A stretch of 64,000 nt of DNA from Climacteris rufus (lineage: Eukaryota; Chordata; Aves; Passeriformes; Climacteridae): contig VZRZ01007230.1 in assembly GCA_013398175.1 (NCBI GenBank), forward strand, positions 535,250 through 599,249. The letters are read 5' to 3'. The position numbers were made by a program, and so were the translations under genes. Below, one piece after another: positions 11,536 to 24,113 of this stretch (its first letter is position 1; each line of letters starts with the position of its first letter). A model generated the notes under the pieces. That model was not told the DNA's origin, did not search any database, and saw nothing but the letters and a program-made list of their open reading frames with translations.

Positions 11536-12699
11536 CTGGAAAACAACATTTGAATAAGTTTAGCTCAAGATAGCATACTGCCTTTCCTCTATAATAAACC
11601 CCACTGAACAACAATATGAAAAGTAAATTGTACCATCTGCTCTGATACAGAATCACAGAATCATTTAGGTCAGAAAAGATCCCCAAGATCATCAAGTCCA
11701 GCTTTTGACTGATCACCACCTTGTCAAGTAGACCACGGCACTAAGTGCCACATCCAGTCATTTCTTTAACAACTGCAGGGACAGTGACTCCACCACCTCC
11801 CTGGGTAGTCTATTCCAAGGTTTAATACCCTTTCCATGAAGAAATTCCTCCTGATGTCCTCATGGGAGGCTGAATGCCCCCCTGGCACAGCTTGAGACTA
11901 TGTCCTCTTATCCTGTCACTGGTTGCCTGGGAGAAGAAACAAATCCCCACTTGGCTACAACCTCCTTTCAGGTAGTTGTAGAGAGAGAATAATTTCAGAA
12001 GAATACAAATCATTTCAGAACCTTTAACAAATCTTTGACAATCCCTCAATATCTTCTTTGATGGGGAAAGAAAGCATCCTCCTACAGCAGAAAAAACTGC
12101 AACAATGAAGCTGAGGCTAGGTCAAGGCTTCTATTAGAAGTGGCTTTAAAACAGTTTTTTAAGCTGTTTGCTTCTTATTAATTCATTCTTTCTCCCTGAG
12201 TTCATATTCGATGTTGGCAGATATTATAACTAATAAAAATAGAATAAATCCATTATATCACAACTGGAGCAGTGCTTACTTCTAAAACCTGTGTTAAAAT
12301 CAACTTAGCCTAAAAAAACACACTAATTTGCCACTCTGCTTCAGTAAGGTAACCCATTATCCCTCCCCTTCAAAAAGTGAATCTTCCTTTTTAGGATTAT
12401 ATTTCCCCACCTAATGAAATAATGGTCATCAGCCAAGCAACTCACCTGACAGACCCCCTGAAAAATGACATAAATACATCTATGGATACATGCACAGGCT
12501 ATCCCCTAGTCTGCATGTCCTCTATTAAAACATATTAAACATATCTGGTTTCATTTTGTGCCTTGTGAGTCATCAGTCCGCATTTTAGTAACTTGTTCAA
12601 GTATAACAGAGAAGCTAGAGGCAACCTCCCAGGGGATGATAAGTACCACTAGAAATACAATTGCACATGTGGAACAGCATCTTAACCATGAAATCTCAC
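11536..12699 (-). other. BMPER: BMPER intron 5
   Basis: A 1164-bp intron with GTGAGA donor and TTCCAG acceptor. About 345 bp of it is a CR1 LINE fragment on the minus strand. The rest shows no recognisable feature. Confidence 0.9.
11647..11990 (-). mobile_element. CR1 LINE fragment
   Basis: The plus strand begins CAGAATCACAGAATCATTTAG, the reverse complement of a CR1 3' end. It continues through recognisable inverted CR1 segments (GATCATCAAGTCCAGC, CCACCTCCCTGGG, GAAATTCCTCCTGATGTC, TCCTCTTATCCTGTC). It is a 5'-truncated copy inside BMPER intron 5. Confidence 0.9.
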
Positions 12700-12790
12700 C
12701 TGGACATACAGGACAACACATTCCCCTGAGTTTGGAAGGGTTTTTGCAATGAACAACACACTGTACTTCTGACTCTACTATCACTCCTTC
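12700..12790 (-). CDS. BMPER: BMPER coding exon 5: second half of VWC repeat 2
   Basis: This 91-bp minus-strand exon lies between a TTTCTTTTTCAG acceptor and a GTGAGA donor. It starts in phase 0 and encodes 30 residues (EGVIVESEVQCVVHC, then CKNPSKLRGMCCPVCP) plus the first base of a glycine codon completed by exon 6. The CCPVC motif is the C-terminal CCxxC signature of a VWC repeat. The segment VVHCKNP followed by GMCCP.CPG is, from memory, diagnostic for BMPER/crossveinless-2 among VWC proteins. It follows exon 4 after a 1533-bp intron, and only 1164 bp separate it from exon 6, so these exons form a compact cluster between two long introns. No frameshift or stop is present. Confidence 0.95.
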
Positions 12791-14323
12791 CTGAAAAAGA
12801 AACAGATCAGACACATTCATTGTTAGCATTGTGGTTGCTTTAGCAAGCAAAAATTCACAATTACTGGCAGTACAATTAAAGCCCAGCACATTTTGCAAAG
12901 CACTGGGTTTCACAACTTCTCTTCTTTCTGTACCTGCTGCCTGGCATTAGGATTCAAGTTAATCCACAGTCAAAAGACCCACTTGAGTCTCCCTGACTCC
13001 AGACACAGGATTTGCCTTAAAATGCATCAGGTAAAAAACCAAGCATCTTCTTAGGAAAAGGAATCCTGCTTTATCAGGAATCCTTAACCTCGGTAATCTG
13101 CTATGCAGCTCTGGTGAAAACAGGCCAGACACAAGGCATTCTCCTCCCTCTCCTATTGGAGGAAAATAAACTTAGAAAGCAGATTAAAGCACCTTGTTTA
13201 GTTGAGGGGAGACGCTTATCTTTGATGTGTTGCCTGATAAGTATTAGTACATTAACATTTCCTGTACTTATTTGAGAAGTCAAGAGTCCTCCTGAACAAA
13301 CCTGGGTGTGAGGTTCTGTGCACAAAAGGCTACTACCTTCTTTTTTTTTTTTTTCTGTTTACAGCTTTGCTGTTGGAGGCAAGGGATTTTTATTTTTTTT
13401 TATGTGTGTGGATCTAGGGTAATCAGGATCACCCAGGTTTTTTTTCACCCAAACTGAAACAGGCAATCAAGAGCTGGTCATTTCATGCAGCGTATCTAAA
13501 TGTATGTAATGAGTTTCTTTTCATTAAGTGCAAGGATACAGAATACTGCTGCTTCAACTTCAGTCTTCTCAGTGTACTTATTTTCAAAAATGCAGGTGGG
13601 TTTCATAAAGCAGAACTATCACAGAAAAAGGAAAAGAAAGCCTTGAAACTCTCTTCTCCTGCTGGTAGAAGCTGTTCATACTCACTAATCTCCTCTTTCC
13701 AACTGCCATTCTTAGTAGCTGCCTGAGTGTTACTTTTAAAACCAGATCAAATTGTCAGCAAAAATGGCAGACATTCACAGACATAGGCTAAAATTGCCTA
13801 CATAATTACTTGGTTTGAACCTGACAAGTGACAATCTTGAAAATGTTATGGTTGCAGATAGGTTAGTGACAAAAATACCACTGTGTTAAACAGGGCAGGA
13901 GCCTAGGAAAAGAAGATTTGCTCATGGGTTTCTCTTAAAGAACACCCCAGGTAAAACCCATGGACACATACACACAAAAGTGTCCTATTACTAAAATAAG
14001 TTGTATTTCACAAAAGGCTTAGCATGCTGAAAAAAAAAAGAGGACTTACTTTAAGGTCAAGACAGCAGGAAATGGCATGGCTGTGTACCTCTCCTTCAGC
14101 AATGTTTGGGTATCAGGGTACTCAAGTCATACAAAACCTATCCCTCTGAGTGTTTGGTTTTAGCTGGCTGCATCTGAGTGGATTTAAATTACTTTAAATG
14201 CATAGTCCATATTGTGCTTTGGGTATAAAATATTTCAGGTTGTTTGGATTGGATAAATGAAGGCTCAGGATTTCCTGGGAAAAGCTTACAACTCAATTAG
14301 CACGATTTTTATGACATCCTTAC
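12791..14323 (-). other. BMPER: BMPER intron 4
   Basis: A 1533-bp intron with GTAAGG donor and TTTTTCAG acceptor. It contains short T-rich runs near 13.34 and 13.39 kb. I see no repeat family member and no coding potential. Confidence 0.9.
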
Positions 14324-14406
14324 CTGGCACTGGTATGTAACACAGGGATTGCTGGGGAGGTGCCATTTCATAGAGCTGTTGTACGTATTTCCTCCAAAAC
14401 TGCAAT
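14324..14406 (-). CDS. BMPER: BMPER coding exon 4: first half of VWC repeat 2
   Basis: This 83-bp minus-strand exon follows the pyrimidine-rich acceptor TCCTCTTCTAG and ends at CAG|GTAAGG. Its first two bases complete an aspartate codon begun by exon 3. It then encodes 27 residues, including CSFGGNTYNSSMKWHLPS and CVTYQCQ. This is the N-terminal half of VWC2; the family motif G-NTYNSS-KW is well preserved. The usual CxxCxC motif appears here as CxxxxC, so the middle cysteine is missing. I recall the same in human BMPER, so this is a family trait rather than damage. It ends in phase 0, matching the start of exon 5. Confidence 0.95.
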
Positions 14407-17400
14407 CTAGAAGAGGAGACAGAAGCACATCAGTTCAGTTCAAGGTAATCTTGTGGGAGGCTGCTGATGAAGATCACAGGGCAGCATCCTAAATGCGACC
14501 CACCCTCTCCCCTGGGTTAACAGAAGACATGGAGCTGAGAGCTGGGATGAATAAGAAGGGTCATGTCCTGGGAGGGCTGGCAGCACTGCCCTTGACATCT
14601 GCTGCTGATGCATGACTGGCCAAGCTCCTTACTAACTCAGACTGACAAGACACCAAAATCAGTGACGCTCTACTTTAAAATGGATGACAGTGCTTATTCT
14701 GCAGTCCATTCAGGAACTACTCAGTCACTCAAGCGCTGGAATGAGGAGAGGGAGGAGAGAGGGTAAAAGAAGAGCTGGAAGCTTTCATAATCCAGCTTGC
14801 CATGCTATCTTCATCCATTAACCTAAGCCCTTGGGAGAGCTCTTCAGCAAGCACAGCTCAGCATGGATGAACTGACATTGACAGAGCTACCTCTCCTTTA
14901 TTCTTTTTCACTTTCATGACAGAAGAGATCACCATCCATATAAACTAAAAGCCATCAAGTTCTTTTGTGTGTGTGGTGAATCTCCATGGGGAGACATTTT
15001 GGAGACTCATATAGTTTGACTTTAAATGTCTTTGTGTGCTATATGACAACTTTGTTAACAGAAAACAGGTTTGCTTGCCCATGCACTGCATCAGTCCACA
15101 TTTTTTTGTGCAAAATGAATTTTCATGGAGCCATTTGGAAAAAAAGCGAACACCAAAACAAACATTAATTTTCACATTTTTGATTACATGTTCCTACTAG
15201 TTTCCCTTCCCGCTCTTTTGCTGTTTTCTGGTATTTTGAAAAAGAGAAAACCAAAAAAGAACACAAATAAAACAATAATTCACTAGAGAAGCAAAACTAG
15301 AAAATGCTTATAAAGTAGAAATATAATATTTGTTTTTAAAGTGTTAGTTTATTAATGCAAAATTGTTTCAATTAAAAATAATTCTTTGGCAACCTAGAGT
15401 GGTTCTGAGAAAAAAATTTAGAAATAAAACATACCCCATTTTCTGTGGGAAAAATGCCCATTTTCCATTTATTGCTTTTAGGGTTTTTTCCTAGTATATT
15501 TTATTCAAAATTAGCTTGATCAAAGAGCCCATGAAACCAACAGGAGTCTTGCCAAAGACTTTGAAATACAGACATGTACATAGAGCTACAGAACCACAGA
15601 ACTACAATCAGTCAAACAATGCTCACAGCACCATTCTCTTTCCACACCCTACCTCAGCAACTACTCTAAGTCATTCTTTGCTGTGTAGGGTGCACTGTCC
15701 TGCTTTGGGCTACATTTTACATCCTTCTGAAAGTAAAGGTAATTTATCAGCCCTACATCCGTAAATCTTTGAGCCCACTTTAAAAGAAAACTCGAGGGTC
15801 ACAACTGTGAGGTGCAGAGGAACTTAAAATCCCCATAAAATCACTCTGAATTCAACACGAAATTTAAAGGAAACCTGATATATTAAGATCATTTGCAAAT
15901 GTGTTAACTGCCTCTATTTAAAGTCTTAAACAACAGAAGACTTGTACTTCAGAATCTGCAGTAATCAGAATTTTTTTTTTCCAGGATAAATACAGACCAA
16001 CATGGGAGAAATTTGTAAGTGCTGTGGCTATTTCACTTATCTAAGCTGAAACAGGTATGTTTTTAAAAAGATGCTCGGCAATCTAAGAGCTGCCTTTGAT
16101 AGTTTAGTCATTGGGAAATATTGAAAGGTACAAATACATCTGAATCCCATAGTTTTCAGTAGCAAAGCCCCTATGAAATAATTTTGAATTATAAAGAAAT
16201 GCTCAGATTCTCAAAGTATAAATACAGTTCTCAGACCTCTCATACACACAGGCCAACATGCCAAGAGAGGAGTGAAGCCCTATACTCCTCTTATGAATTT
16301 TGAAGTTCCATTCTGAAAAACACTGAGTTATCTTACAGTACAGTCTCACTTACTGCTCACTGCAAACCCTGATGAATGCAGAGCCTGTTCAATGTGTTTA
16401 ACATCCTACATTTGCAGAAGCCCAGGTTATACTGGTCCCAGCCCGAGAAATAGTTTACAAGTGTTCAAGACACTCGACATGGAACAAGCTGCGTTGTTAA
16501 ATATCTGTGTGTGTGTTTCACCAGAACCCAGAATCAAGGGCCAGGTTGGAAAATAGCAACTGCAAAATACCTTGCATATTTGCTCAGCAATTATGTTCTT
16601 TAATTTAAAATGTTTCCTCTGTAAGAAAGCTAATGACTCTGGGCTAATCTGCATGTACAGATGTGCACATTAAGGTGAAATTTTCACCTCAAGCATTAGT
16701 CTGGTTGACAAAGCATGAAGGTGATGCACCCATTCAGTCAGCACTGCTCTTGCTTAAAGTGCATATCCAAGCCATGCTACAAAATCCTCTGCCCTGCACC
16801 ACTGGCCATTTTGCCTGTGGAAAGCACCAAGGGGCTGGCACACCAGAAGGAACCATGGTAGGGAGAGCCTGCAGGCAGCAAAAGATAAACTTAAAAATGG
16901 AGACCAGGGTGGAAAAGACTGCAGAAGGATTGGAGATACTAAGACTGCTCTCGAGCTTTGGCATGGGCTGGCAGGTTGAATGAGGGAGACAGAGCAGCAC
17001 CCATCCAACACCAACGCGAGGCATGGTGGGATCTGGATTTCAGCAGATGCTCACCTGAGGGAGCAGCATGAAGGAAGGGGACAATTAGTCAGTAACACAA
17101 GCAGGCTGAATGTCAGACAAAACTGAGAAGGGTAAGAAAGGAGTGCTTTACAATCTCTGGGTGACGCTTTAACCTGTCCCTGACCAGAGGTGTGCCCTGA
17201 CACTCTGCCCTTTGGATGCCCCAGAGCTACACCCACTACTCACTCTTCAAAAGGAAAAAGAAACAAAGCCCACATACCGGCTAGTTTTTCTGAACCTCAC
17301 TTTCAATGTACAAATCTCTCAGCTGACACCTGCAAACATAAAGCCAGACTTTCCTAGTCCCCCTACTCATAGCATGGAAAATTCTGAGCCTCGCCTGAAT

Positions 17401-18302
17401 TCAGCAGAGTGAAACATGCCTCATTTTATGTGCCAGCTCAAGTCAAGCCATTCTGGCTCATCCATGGTTAAAGGTCCACCGTGTTTGGCTTGGCAAGTAG
17501 CAGTCACTGAATATTTTGTGTTCAAAGGCATCAGTAAAATCCCTGATGTTAATTTCTACAGCAGTGTATGATGGACCATACCTGAAGTTCCTAAAAGTCA
17601 TTTTTAAGCTTTTTTTCCCCCAAAAAAAAGCCCTTTGGAGATATTAGTACATTAACTTACTGTCTCCATCCACCATTCAAAAGGAAGAGCAGGAGAAAAG
17701 AATAAATCAAGAAATATCAGAGCTTAGAACTATCACTTAAATGCTATGCACTTACTTCAGCCTGAATACCTACTTAAAATAAAACTTTAAAAGAAAGGGC
17801 TACAGAGGAGGTTTTTAAGAAGGGAATCCAAAAAGCCTGTGAATGCTCTAAGGATGTGAAAGATTTGACATTAATAAGTAAATTTTATCCTGACTCATAT
17901 AATACATAATGAAAACCTTTAGAATTCCACATATGGAAGAAAGTTAAATATTAGTGATCTCCATCAATTTTAAAAATGCTAAAGTGATTCATAACAGTCA
18001 AGGAGTGTGTCCTAATTTTTTAGTCTTTCCTGCTTCTTTGTGTAAGAATAGCTGGTGTTTTATTAATGTAAAATATTAACTTTCAGTTAGTTGTAGGTTT
18101 TGTTGCCATTACCTTCTTCAATCCAAATAGCTCAGATAAGTCCTGGATAAACATGCAAGCCTAAAGTTGCTTATCTGAATCAAACCAAACCACTGAATAC
18201 TTTGAAGTTGGTCATTTGTTGCATATGCAATGGAAACTAATGCTAATTACCTTCTAGTCACATCTTAAAGGCAAAATTGATCCAGACTGAGTCCTTCCCG
18301 CA

Positions 18303-18303
<1 letters not shown>

Positions 18304-18340
<37 letters not shown>

Positions 18341-18393
18341 ANNNNNNNNNNNNNNNNNNNNNNNNNNNNNNNNNNNNNNNNNNNNNNNNNNNN
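18304..18393. other. Poly-A tract and 52-N assembly gap
   Basis: A run of about 30 A (from 18304) and a short ATA segment lead into 52 undetermined bases at 18342-18393 in intron 3. Confidence 0.95.
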
Positions 18394-19161
18394 AAAAGCT
18401 AAAATAGTTAAATAACTTCTAATTTATTTATTTAATTACTTTTTCTTCAATGATGTGCATGCCATACTTGTGCACCTTTGTTTCTAGACTTTACAAACCA
18501 ACTTTTGACCAATTTAATTTGAAAGAACAATTTTATTCTAAACAAGCATCCTTGCACAGAACTGCACTGGAATAACACGAGGCAAATTATAGCAGATTTT
18601 GCTATTGTATGTGGACAAGTTGATCATCAGGAAGCCATTTGTCTGTCCAAATCCTACAGCTCTGATAAATTACCCTTTTTTCTTCTTCCCCAATCACCCA
18701 AGCATATAACAGTACCATGAAAATAGGGAAATTTACTGTAAGAGACAGTTTAGTAGTGCTAAACTCAACCAGTGTCCTCAGGAGTTCATTAAAAAACAAC
18801 CCTTTATTACTCAATTTGACATGGCTTAATTAGATTCCAGAAGAAACTTGTGCTTATTTTAGTCTAATGAGAATTTTATAGACAAGTCATTTCCTTATTC
18901 TCCCAAGAGAAAGTGATAGATTGGTGCACAATAGACTGGCTCCCCATCCCTCATTTCTTCAGCATCTTTCTTCTCCTATTAAGTCTTTTTTTTTTGCTTT
19001 CCCTCCACTTTCTATTTAAAAATGTAACCTCTCTATTGGCATGGAAAATAAACATTAGGAAAAGAAAACAGTCAGAAGACATGTTTTATTTAGTGTTTGA
19101 TAAATTAATCCTCAGGGAGGTATCCAGGCATGCTAACACTAAATACCAGTTCTAGCCAAAG

Positions 19162-19182
19162 AAAAAAAAAAAAAAAAAAAAA

Positions 19183-19238
<56 letters not shown>
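19162..19238. repeat. Long poly-A tract (A21-C-A55)
   Basis: An uninterrupted run of 21 A, one C, then 55 A. On the sense strand of BMPER it is a poly-T tract. No retroposed sequence was recognised immediately upstream to explain it as a poly-A tail. Confidence 0.95.
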
Positions 19239-19240
<2 letters not shown>

Positions 19241-21979
19241 AAAACCCTAAACAAAAAGATACACCAGTAACTTGCACATTCTGCAGTATTGCCCTGGCAT
19301 GAAATCAGTTGGCCAAACAAAAAGAACTGTGAATCACACATATACCTATTATGAAACATATTTTCACATATCTTAGTGATGGTAAAGCCATTGACAGCTA
19401 CCAGAAAATAAAACTTCCTGTTGAGTAACCCTGGTCTTCATTTGTCAACACAGAAGCATGAAAATGTATACAAAACCTCCCATGCTTATCAAGTCTAGCT
19501 CTAAACAGTGAAAATCCAACTCTTCCCTCCATAACAGAGTACAAGGAAACCTATTTGCAGCTGAGCCATGGCAATTACAACGCCCAAGGGATGCACATAT
19601 ATAGGGGCCATATAAAGGCAAACAAACAGAGCAGAGTGAAGTGGCCATGGGGGTGAGCTGTGCTAGGACCTCACATTTCACAGGCATAGGATGCAAAGCA
19701 GCCCCCATTCATGGAGCAAATCGCAGCAGAAGCAAAGACATCAACTCCTCCCGGTGCTGTGTTTGCCCCTTGTGCACCACTGGAACTGAATTTCACCTTC
19801 CCAAATGTTTTGTGTTCCATGTATAGGGTGAGAAAAGCTGCCCTGCAGGGTTCCTAGGAACCTAGCAATCCAAAATGGCATACAGTTAGAGCTGCCATTG
19901 AATCTTGAGCTGATACTCGATGTGCTTGCCAAGCCAGGCAGCTGGAGAAATGTCACCTCTCATGGTTATGAGGGCTGACATGAATGATGTTGCTTGGTGA
20001 CACAATTACTTGCTCTTGTATCCAATTTCCTCACACCACCAGAACCACTCATTATCAGTACAGCTTACACCTTCAAAATTAAATAGTAAAAGGAATTCTT
20101 ATTCCAGTACTACATGTCCTAAGATGTTTATCATGTTGTTCCAGAGAAACGTTACATGTGAAAATCTGGGTAACTGATGTTTGACTGAAAAAGTGTTTAT
20201 GACAACACACCAAGACTGTTCATTAAAAGTTTCTTACATAAATGGAAAATTATATTCACCAAGGTAATAAGAATATCAGAAATTTGAGACACTACTAAAC
20301 ACAACAGACATCCAAGGGGTGTCAAGGGGTGCTAAGACCTTTGTAAGGACAGTCAGCTCAAAGAAAGGATGGAGACAGAGAGAGACCTTTTCTTAGGCAT
20401 AACCAGAAGAAATCAAAGGTGACACTGTGATGATACTGGTTGGCACCATCCCTGGTAGCTATATGTCACTGTTTCAAAATCTCTGGCTTTACTTGAAATA
20501 AAAAGTTAAAAACGGAATAAACACTCTACTTCCAGCTTGAAGAAACAGGCCTTCTGGTTCAGAGCTGGAACACACTACCAAAAGACTCAGAAGCAGTGAC
20601 AAAGGCCAATAAAAAAGTTAAGACTTGATTATGTCCCCAAACCATCTCTTTCCATAGCCTGTTCCTGACAGATGCCAGGACTAGATTATTCAGGTGAAGG
20701 TGAAAGAGATTTCTGTAGGAAAATATATATATTATCTTCACATCCCATCCCCCTCCATCCATTTCTTATCCCTTGTCTCTGACAGCTTGCCTTGGAGCAT
20801 GCCAGGGTGGGCTGCAAGTTTAATGCCCCAGTCAGTTTAAAAAGTTTAATGGTCCCCTGAGTCAGCCTTACAGCAGAACACCAAAGTGGTGTTGGGTATC
20901 TCATGCTAGGGGTGTCCAGAGGCAAACAAAGTGCCAGGGGTATGTATGGATCCTCCAGGGTGTTAGTAGGATAGCCAGAACACTGATAATCTCATAACCT
21001 CTCTCTAACTTCCTTTGCAAGCCAGCCCTCATAACTGAAATTGGCTGCAATCCTCAACCATAGTATTTGATATCCTTTCCAAGAAATGCACAATTAATTA
21101 TGATAGCTTTGGATATTCAATATTCAGGAGGCCTACTGCTGCTGTTACCTGGGCTGGGATTCCATTCTCTTGTGCTATGATCCAGATCAATGGTGCATAG
21201 CACAAGAATCAATAAAATAAATAATTAAAACAAAACAAAACAAAAAAAAAACCTCCCAGTAATTTTCAAACATTAACAAGGACAGAAAATGCAAAATTTT
21301 ACATGGGAAGTGAAGGAAAATTCTGAACATATTTTATTTGTTGTAAAAAAATACCCAACAACTTTGCACATCTATAGAAGATTCACATTCTTAGGATAAG
21401 AGAGTAGAATATGGTGCACAATTTTAGAAATGCAAACTTTATTCAGTCCTGAGCCAGTAATACTACTTTTTCAGAGAGCAAATAACTTCTTATTAGATGT
21501 GTAGAGAGCTCTATATCTAAGTGTCAGGTCTCCATCCAACTAAATAAGATAATGCTGCCAAATCTATTTCTATAATCTCAATTACCTCATAGGTTTTCAT
21601 TAAATATATTAAATAAAATGAGATATGAAAAGGGGCTATTTATCCTATGCAAAAGTAATAAGAGGGCTTAATTTTTTAGTATTTTCAATATGCTAGAGGT
21701 ACATGGTATGTTTTATAAACTACAGTAAATATCTGTCAAAAAAATAATCTTATTGAAAACTTTTCCTATTAGACTGAGTTGCCAGCATTCTCCTTGCAGC
21801 AGGGAGCCATAAGAACAGGCCCACATTTGTCTGTTCCAGACTTTGCACAAACACACAGCAAAAGTGAGCTTTGCCCCACCGACATTACTAGAAAGGTCCT
21901 GTGGGCCTAAAGTCAAGAACAGTGTTAAAACACATGGCTAGTCTGGAGGATTTGAATCTTGAGTCTTAATTTAAATCTT

Positions 21980-22315
21980 AGACCTCATTGCAGTCTACAA
22001 CTTCCACTCGAGGAGAGGAGGAGGGGCAGGCACTGATCTCTTCTCTGTGGTGACCAGTGACAGGACCCAAGGGAATGGCCTGAAGTTGTCTCAGGGGAGG
22101 TTTAGACTGAAGAGCAGGAAAAGGTTCTTCATCCACAGGGTGGCTGGGCACTGGGACAGGCTCCCCAGGGAAGTGGTCACAGCACCAAGCCTGGCAGAGC
22201 TCAAGAAGCATTTGGACAATGCTCTCAGGCACATTCTTGTCCTGTTCAGGGCCAGGAGGAGGAATTTGATGGTCCTTGCAGGACCCTTCCAACTCAATAA
22301 TCTGTGATTCTGTGA
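21980..22315 (+). mobile_element. CR1 LINE 3' fragment
   Basis: Starts with AGACCTCATTGCAG and runs through CR1 3' UTR segments (GGTTCTTCATCCACAGGG, GGGACAGGCTCCCCAGGG, CAAGAAGCATTTGGACAA, GGACCCTTCCAACTC). It ends TCTGTGATTCTGTGA. It is a 5'-truncated copy, and open frames on either strand here belong to the repeat. Confidence 0.92.
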
Positions 22316-22595
22316 CAAAGTAAAACCAAATCTCTCCATATGCTGCTTTCCACAACAGTGAATTTTTGGATTGCAAAAGCTATGCTTGCTGCTATTCCTA
22401 CTTTTTCAGTTTATTAAGAAATATGAAAAAAAACCTACTAGAAATTATCTGAGTCATGTACAAATACTCAAACAGAAGCAAGGGACAGCACATTTCCTTC
22501 CTATTTGCAGGAAAAGAAGTTCTCTACCAACAATTTAGCTTCCCCTGTATGCAAAGCTCTAAACGTGAGAGTTCAACTCTGTGCGCCGTTGCATA

Positions 22596-22680
22596 TAGAA
22601 TCATAGAATAATTTGGATTTGGAAGGGACTTGTAAAGGTCATCTAGTCCAATCCCCTTGCAATGGGCAAGGAATGTCCTC
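22596..22680 (-). mobile_element. CR1 LINE 3' end, short fragment
   Basis: The plus strand reads TAGAATCATAGAATAATTTG, then GGAAGGGACTTGTAAAGG and CATCTAGTCCAATCCCC, the inverted terminal part of CR1. Only about 85 bp remain. Confidence 0.88.
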
Positions 22681-22835
22681 ATGCACCTCATGATAGAATA
22701 AAATGCACTGGCCGAGATGTCACAAATTACTCAGGAGAGGTGGTTTCCTTCCTACACAAGCCAGCTCTGGAACATACCCTTTGGTCTTAATGTTATCCTC
22801 CTGATGTTGCACTCAAATGACAGCAGCCATTCATT

Positions 22836-22862
22836 AATTCACTCACTCATTCATTCATTTCT
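22836..22862. repeat. Simple repeat (ATTC/ACTC)n
   Basis: Short tetranucleotide run of ATTC and ACTC units in intron 3. Confidence 0.85.
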
Positions 22863-24077
22863 TCACAAGGTAGGAAGACGTGAAGCTATCTATCAAAGAG
22901 AGCTGGCAAGAGCCTGTAAGTCCTGATTAAGTTCTTTCAGGCTTTGGGAACAAAGCCAAGAAAAAAAGCCATCAGGTTTTGATGTCTTCCCTTGGTAACA
23001 TTTTGTTCATGTTTAGATGAAATGCAACTAGTAAAAGAAAAAAAAATTTTTAAAAAATCCCTGTTTTCCTTTTCCTGCTTGCGCTCCCTATGGGCACTCT
23101 GGCAGCTTGACAAAATAGTAACTGAGAACAAGTGCTGCAGGGCCAAGCCCTGGCTGCAGCCGAGCTTCATGTGGGGAGTGTCAGGGAGCTGCTGGGACAG
23201 CAAAAGGAGTAGCAGGAGTGCTACACTGCCAGGCTGGTATTTGCAGCCCTGATTCCCCAGTTAGTCCCCATGGGACACCCGTTTGAGATTTTACACAGAA
23301 CAGAGCTTCAGCAGTGTTCAGAGAGGTGGGAGAGCAAGCAGCCTCCCCAGGGGTAGAGGTGGCTCCATCAGACTCTTCTCCTGGAACCAGAACGACCTGG
23401 TGACAATGTGTGGTGTCAAGACTGCTGGAGTTAAATGGGTGTGTATTTTGCTTTACCTTTCAGAAAGCACAGAAAAATCAGCTCAGAAATTTCACATCTA
23501 CTTTGAAAATTCAGTCCTCGACATCTTTCTTTCCTTTCAGTTCTGAAATTTAAAGTTCTTGCATTTTAAGCCCATAGAAAGTGCCATCTTAGCTCAGACT
23601 AAGCATCTTTCTAGCCATTCTGTCTGATAGCAACCACTAAGAGGCACCTAGGGAAGTGGAAAAAATACAGGGTAGCATCTATAGCTCTACTTTAGCCTCC
23701 AGAGGGGAAAGAATAAGCAGCCTGCCTGACTCAGAGGGAAAACAAGGCATTTTTTTTGTACCCTACTCCTTTCCTAACATCCTTGTTGGATGACTATTAG
23801 TCTCTCTGTCCTTTGATACATTCAAAGGACCCTAGCTAACTCACCCCTCTTCTATCTCAAGTATCCTCGTGCCTCCTAATTCTACTTTTGTACAGTTTCT
23901 ATTACTTATTCCATTAGAGATGTCAACCATACCAATCTGCAGATGCCAGGCTCAAGCCTATTAATAATGTTATGTAGGTACCCACCCCAATTCAGGATAA
24001 ACAGAAAATCTTATAGGGAGTCTGAATTGAAATACTGTTTGTATCCTCAACTTTGAAACATTCATTCTTTTAATTTT

Positions 24078-24113
24078 GCATGCATGCATGCACATATGCA
24101 TATGTATGTATAT
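24078..24113. repeat. Simple repeat of GCAT/GTAT units
   Basis: Short alternating purine-pyrimidine run (TGCATGCATGCATGC, then CATATGCATATGTATG) in intron 3. Confidence 0.85.

Noticed and set aside
22047..22339. Open frames on both strands near 22.1-22.3 kb
   Set aside because: They lie in CR1 3' untranslated sequence, which does not encode protein.
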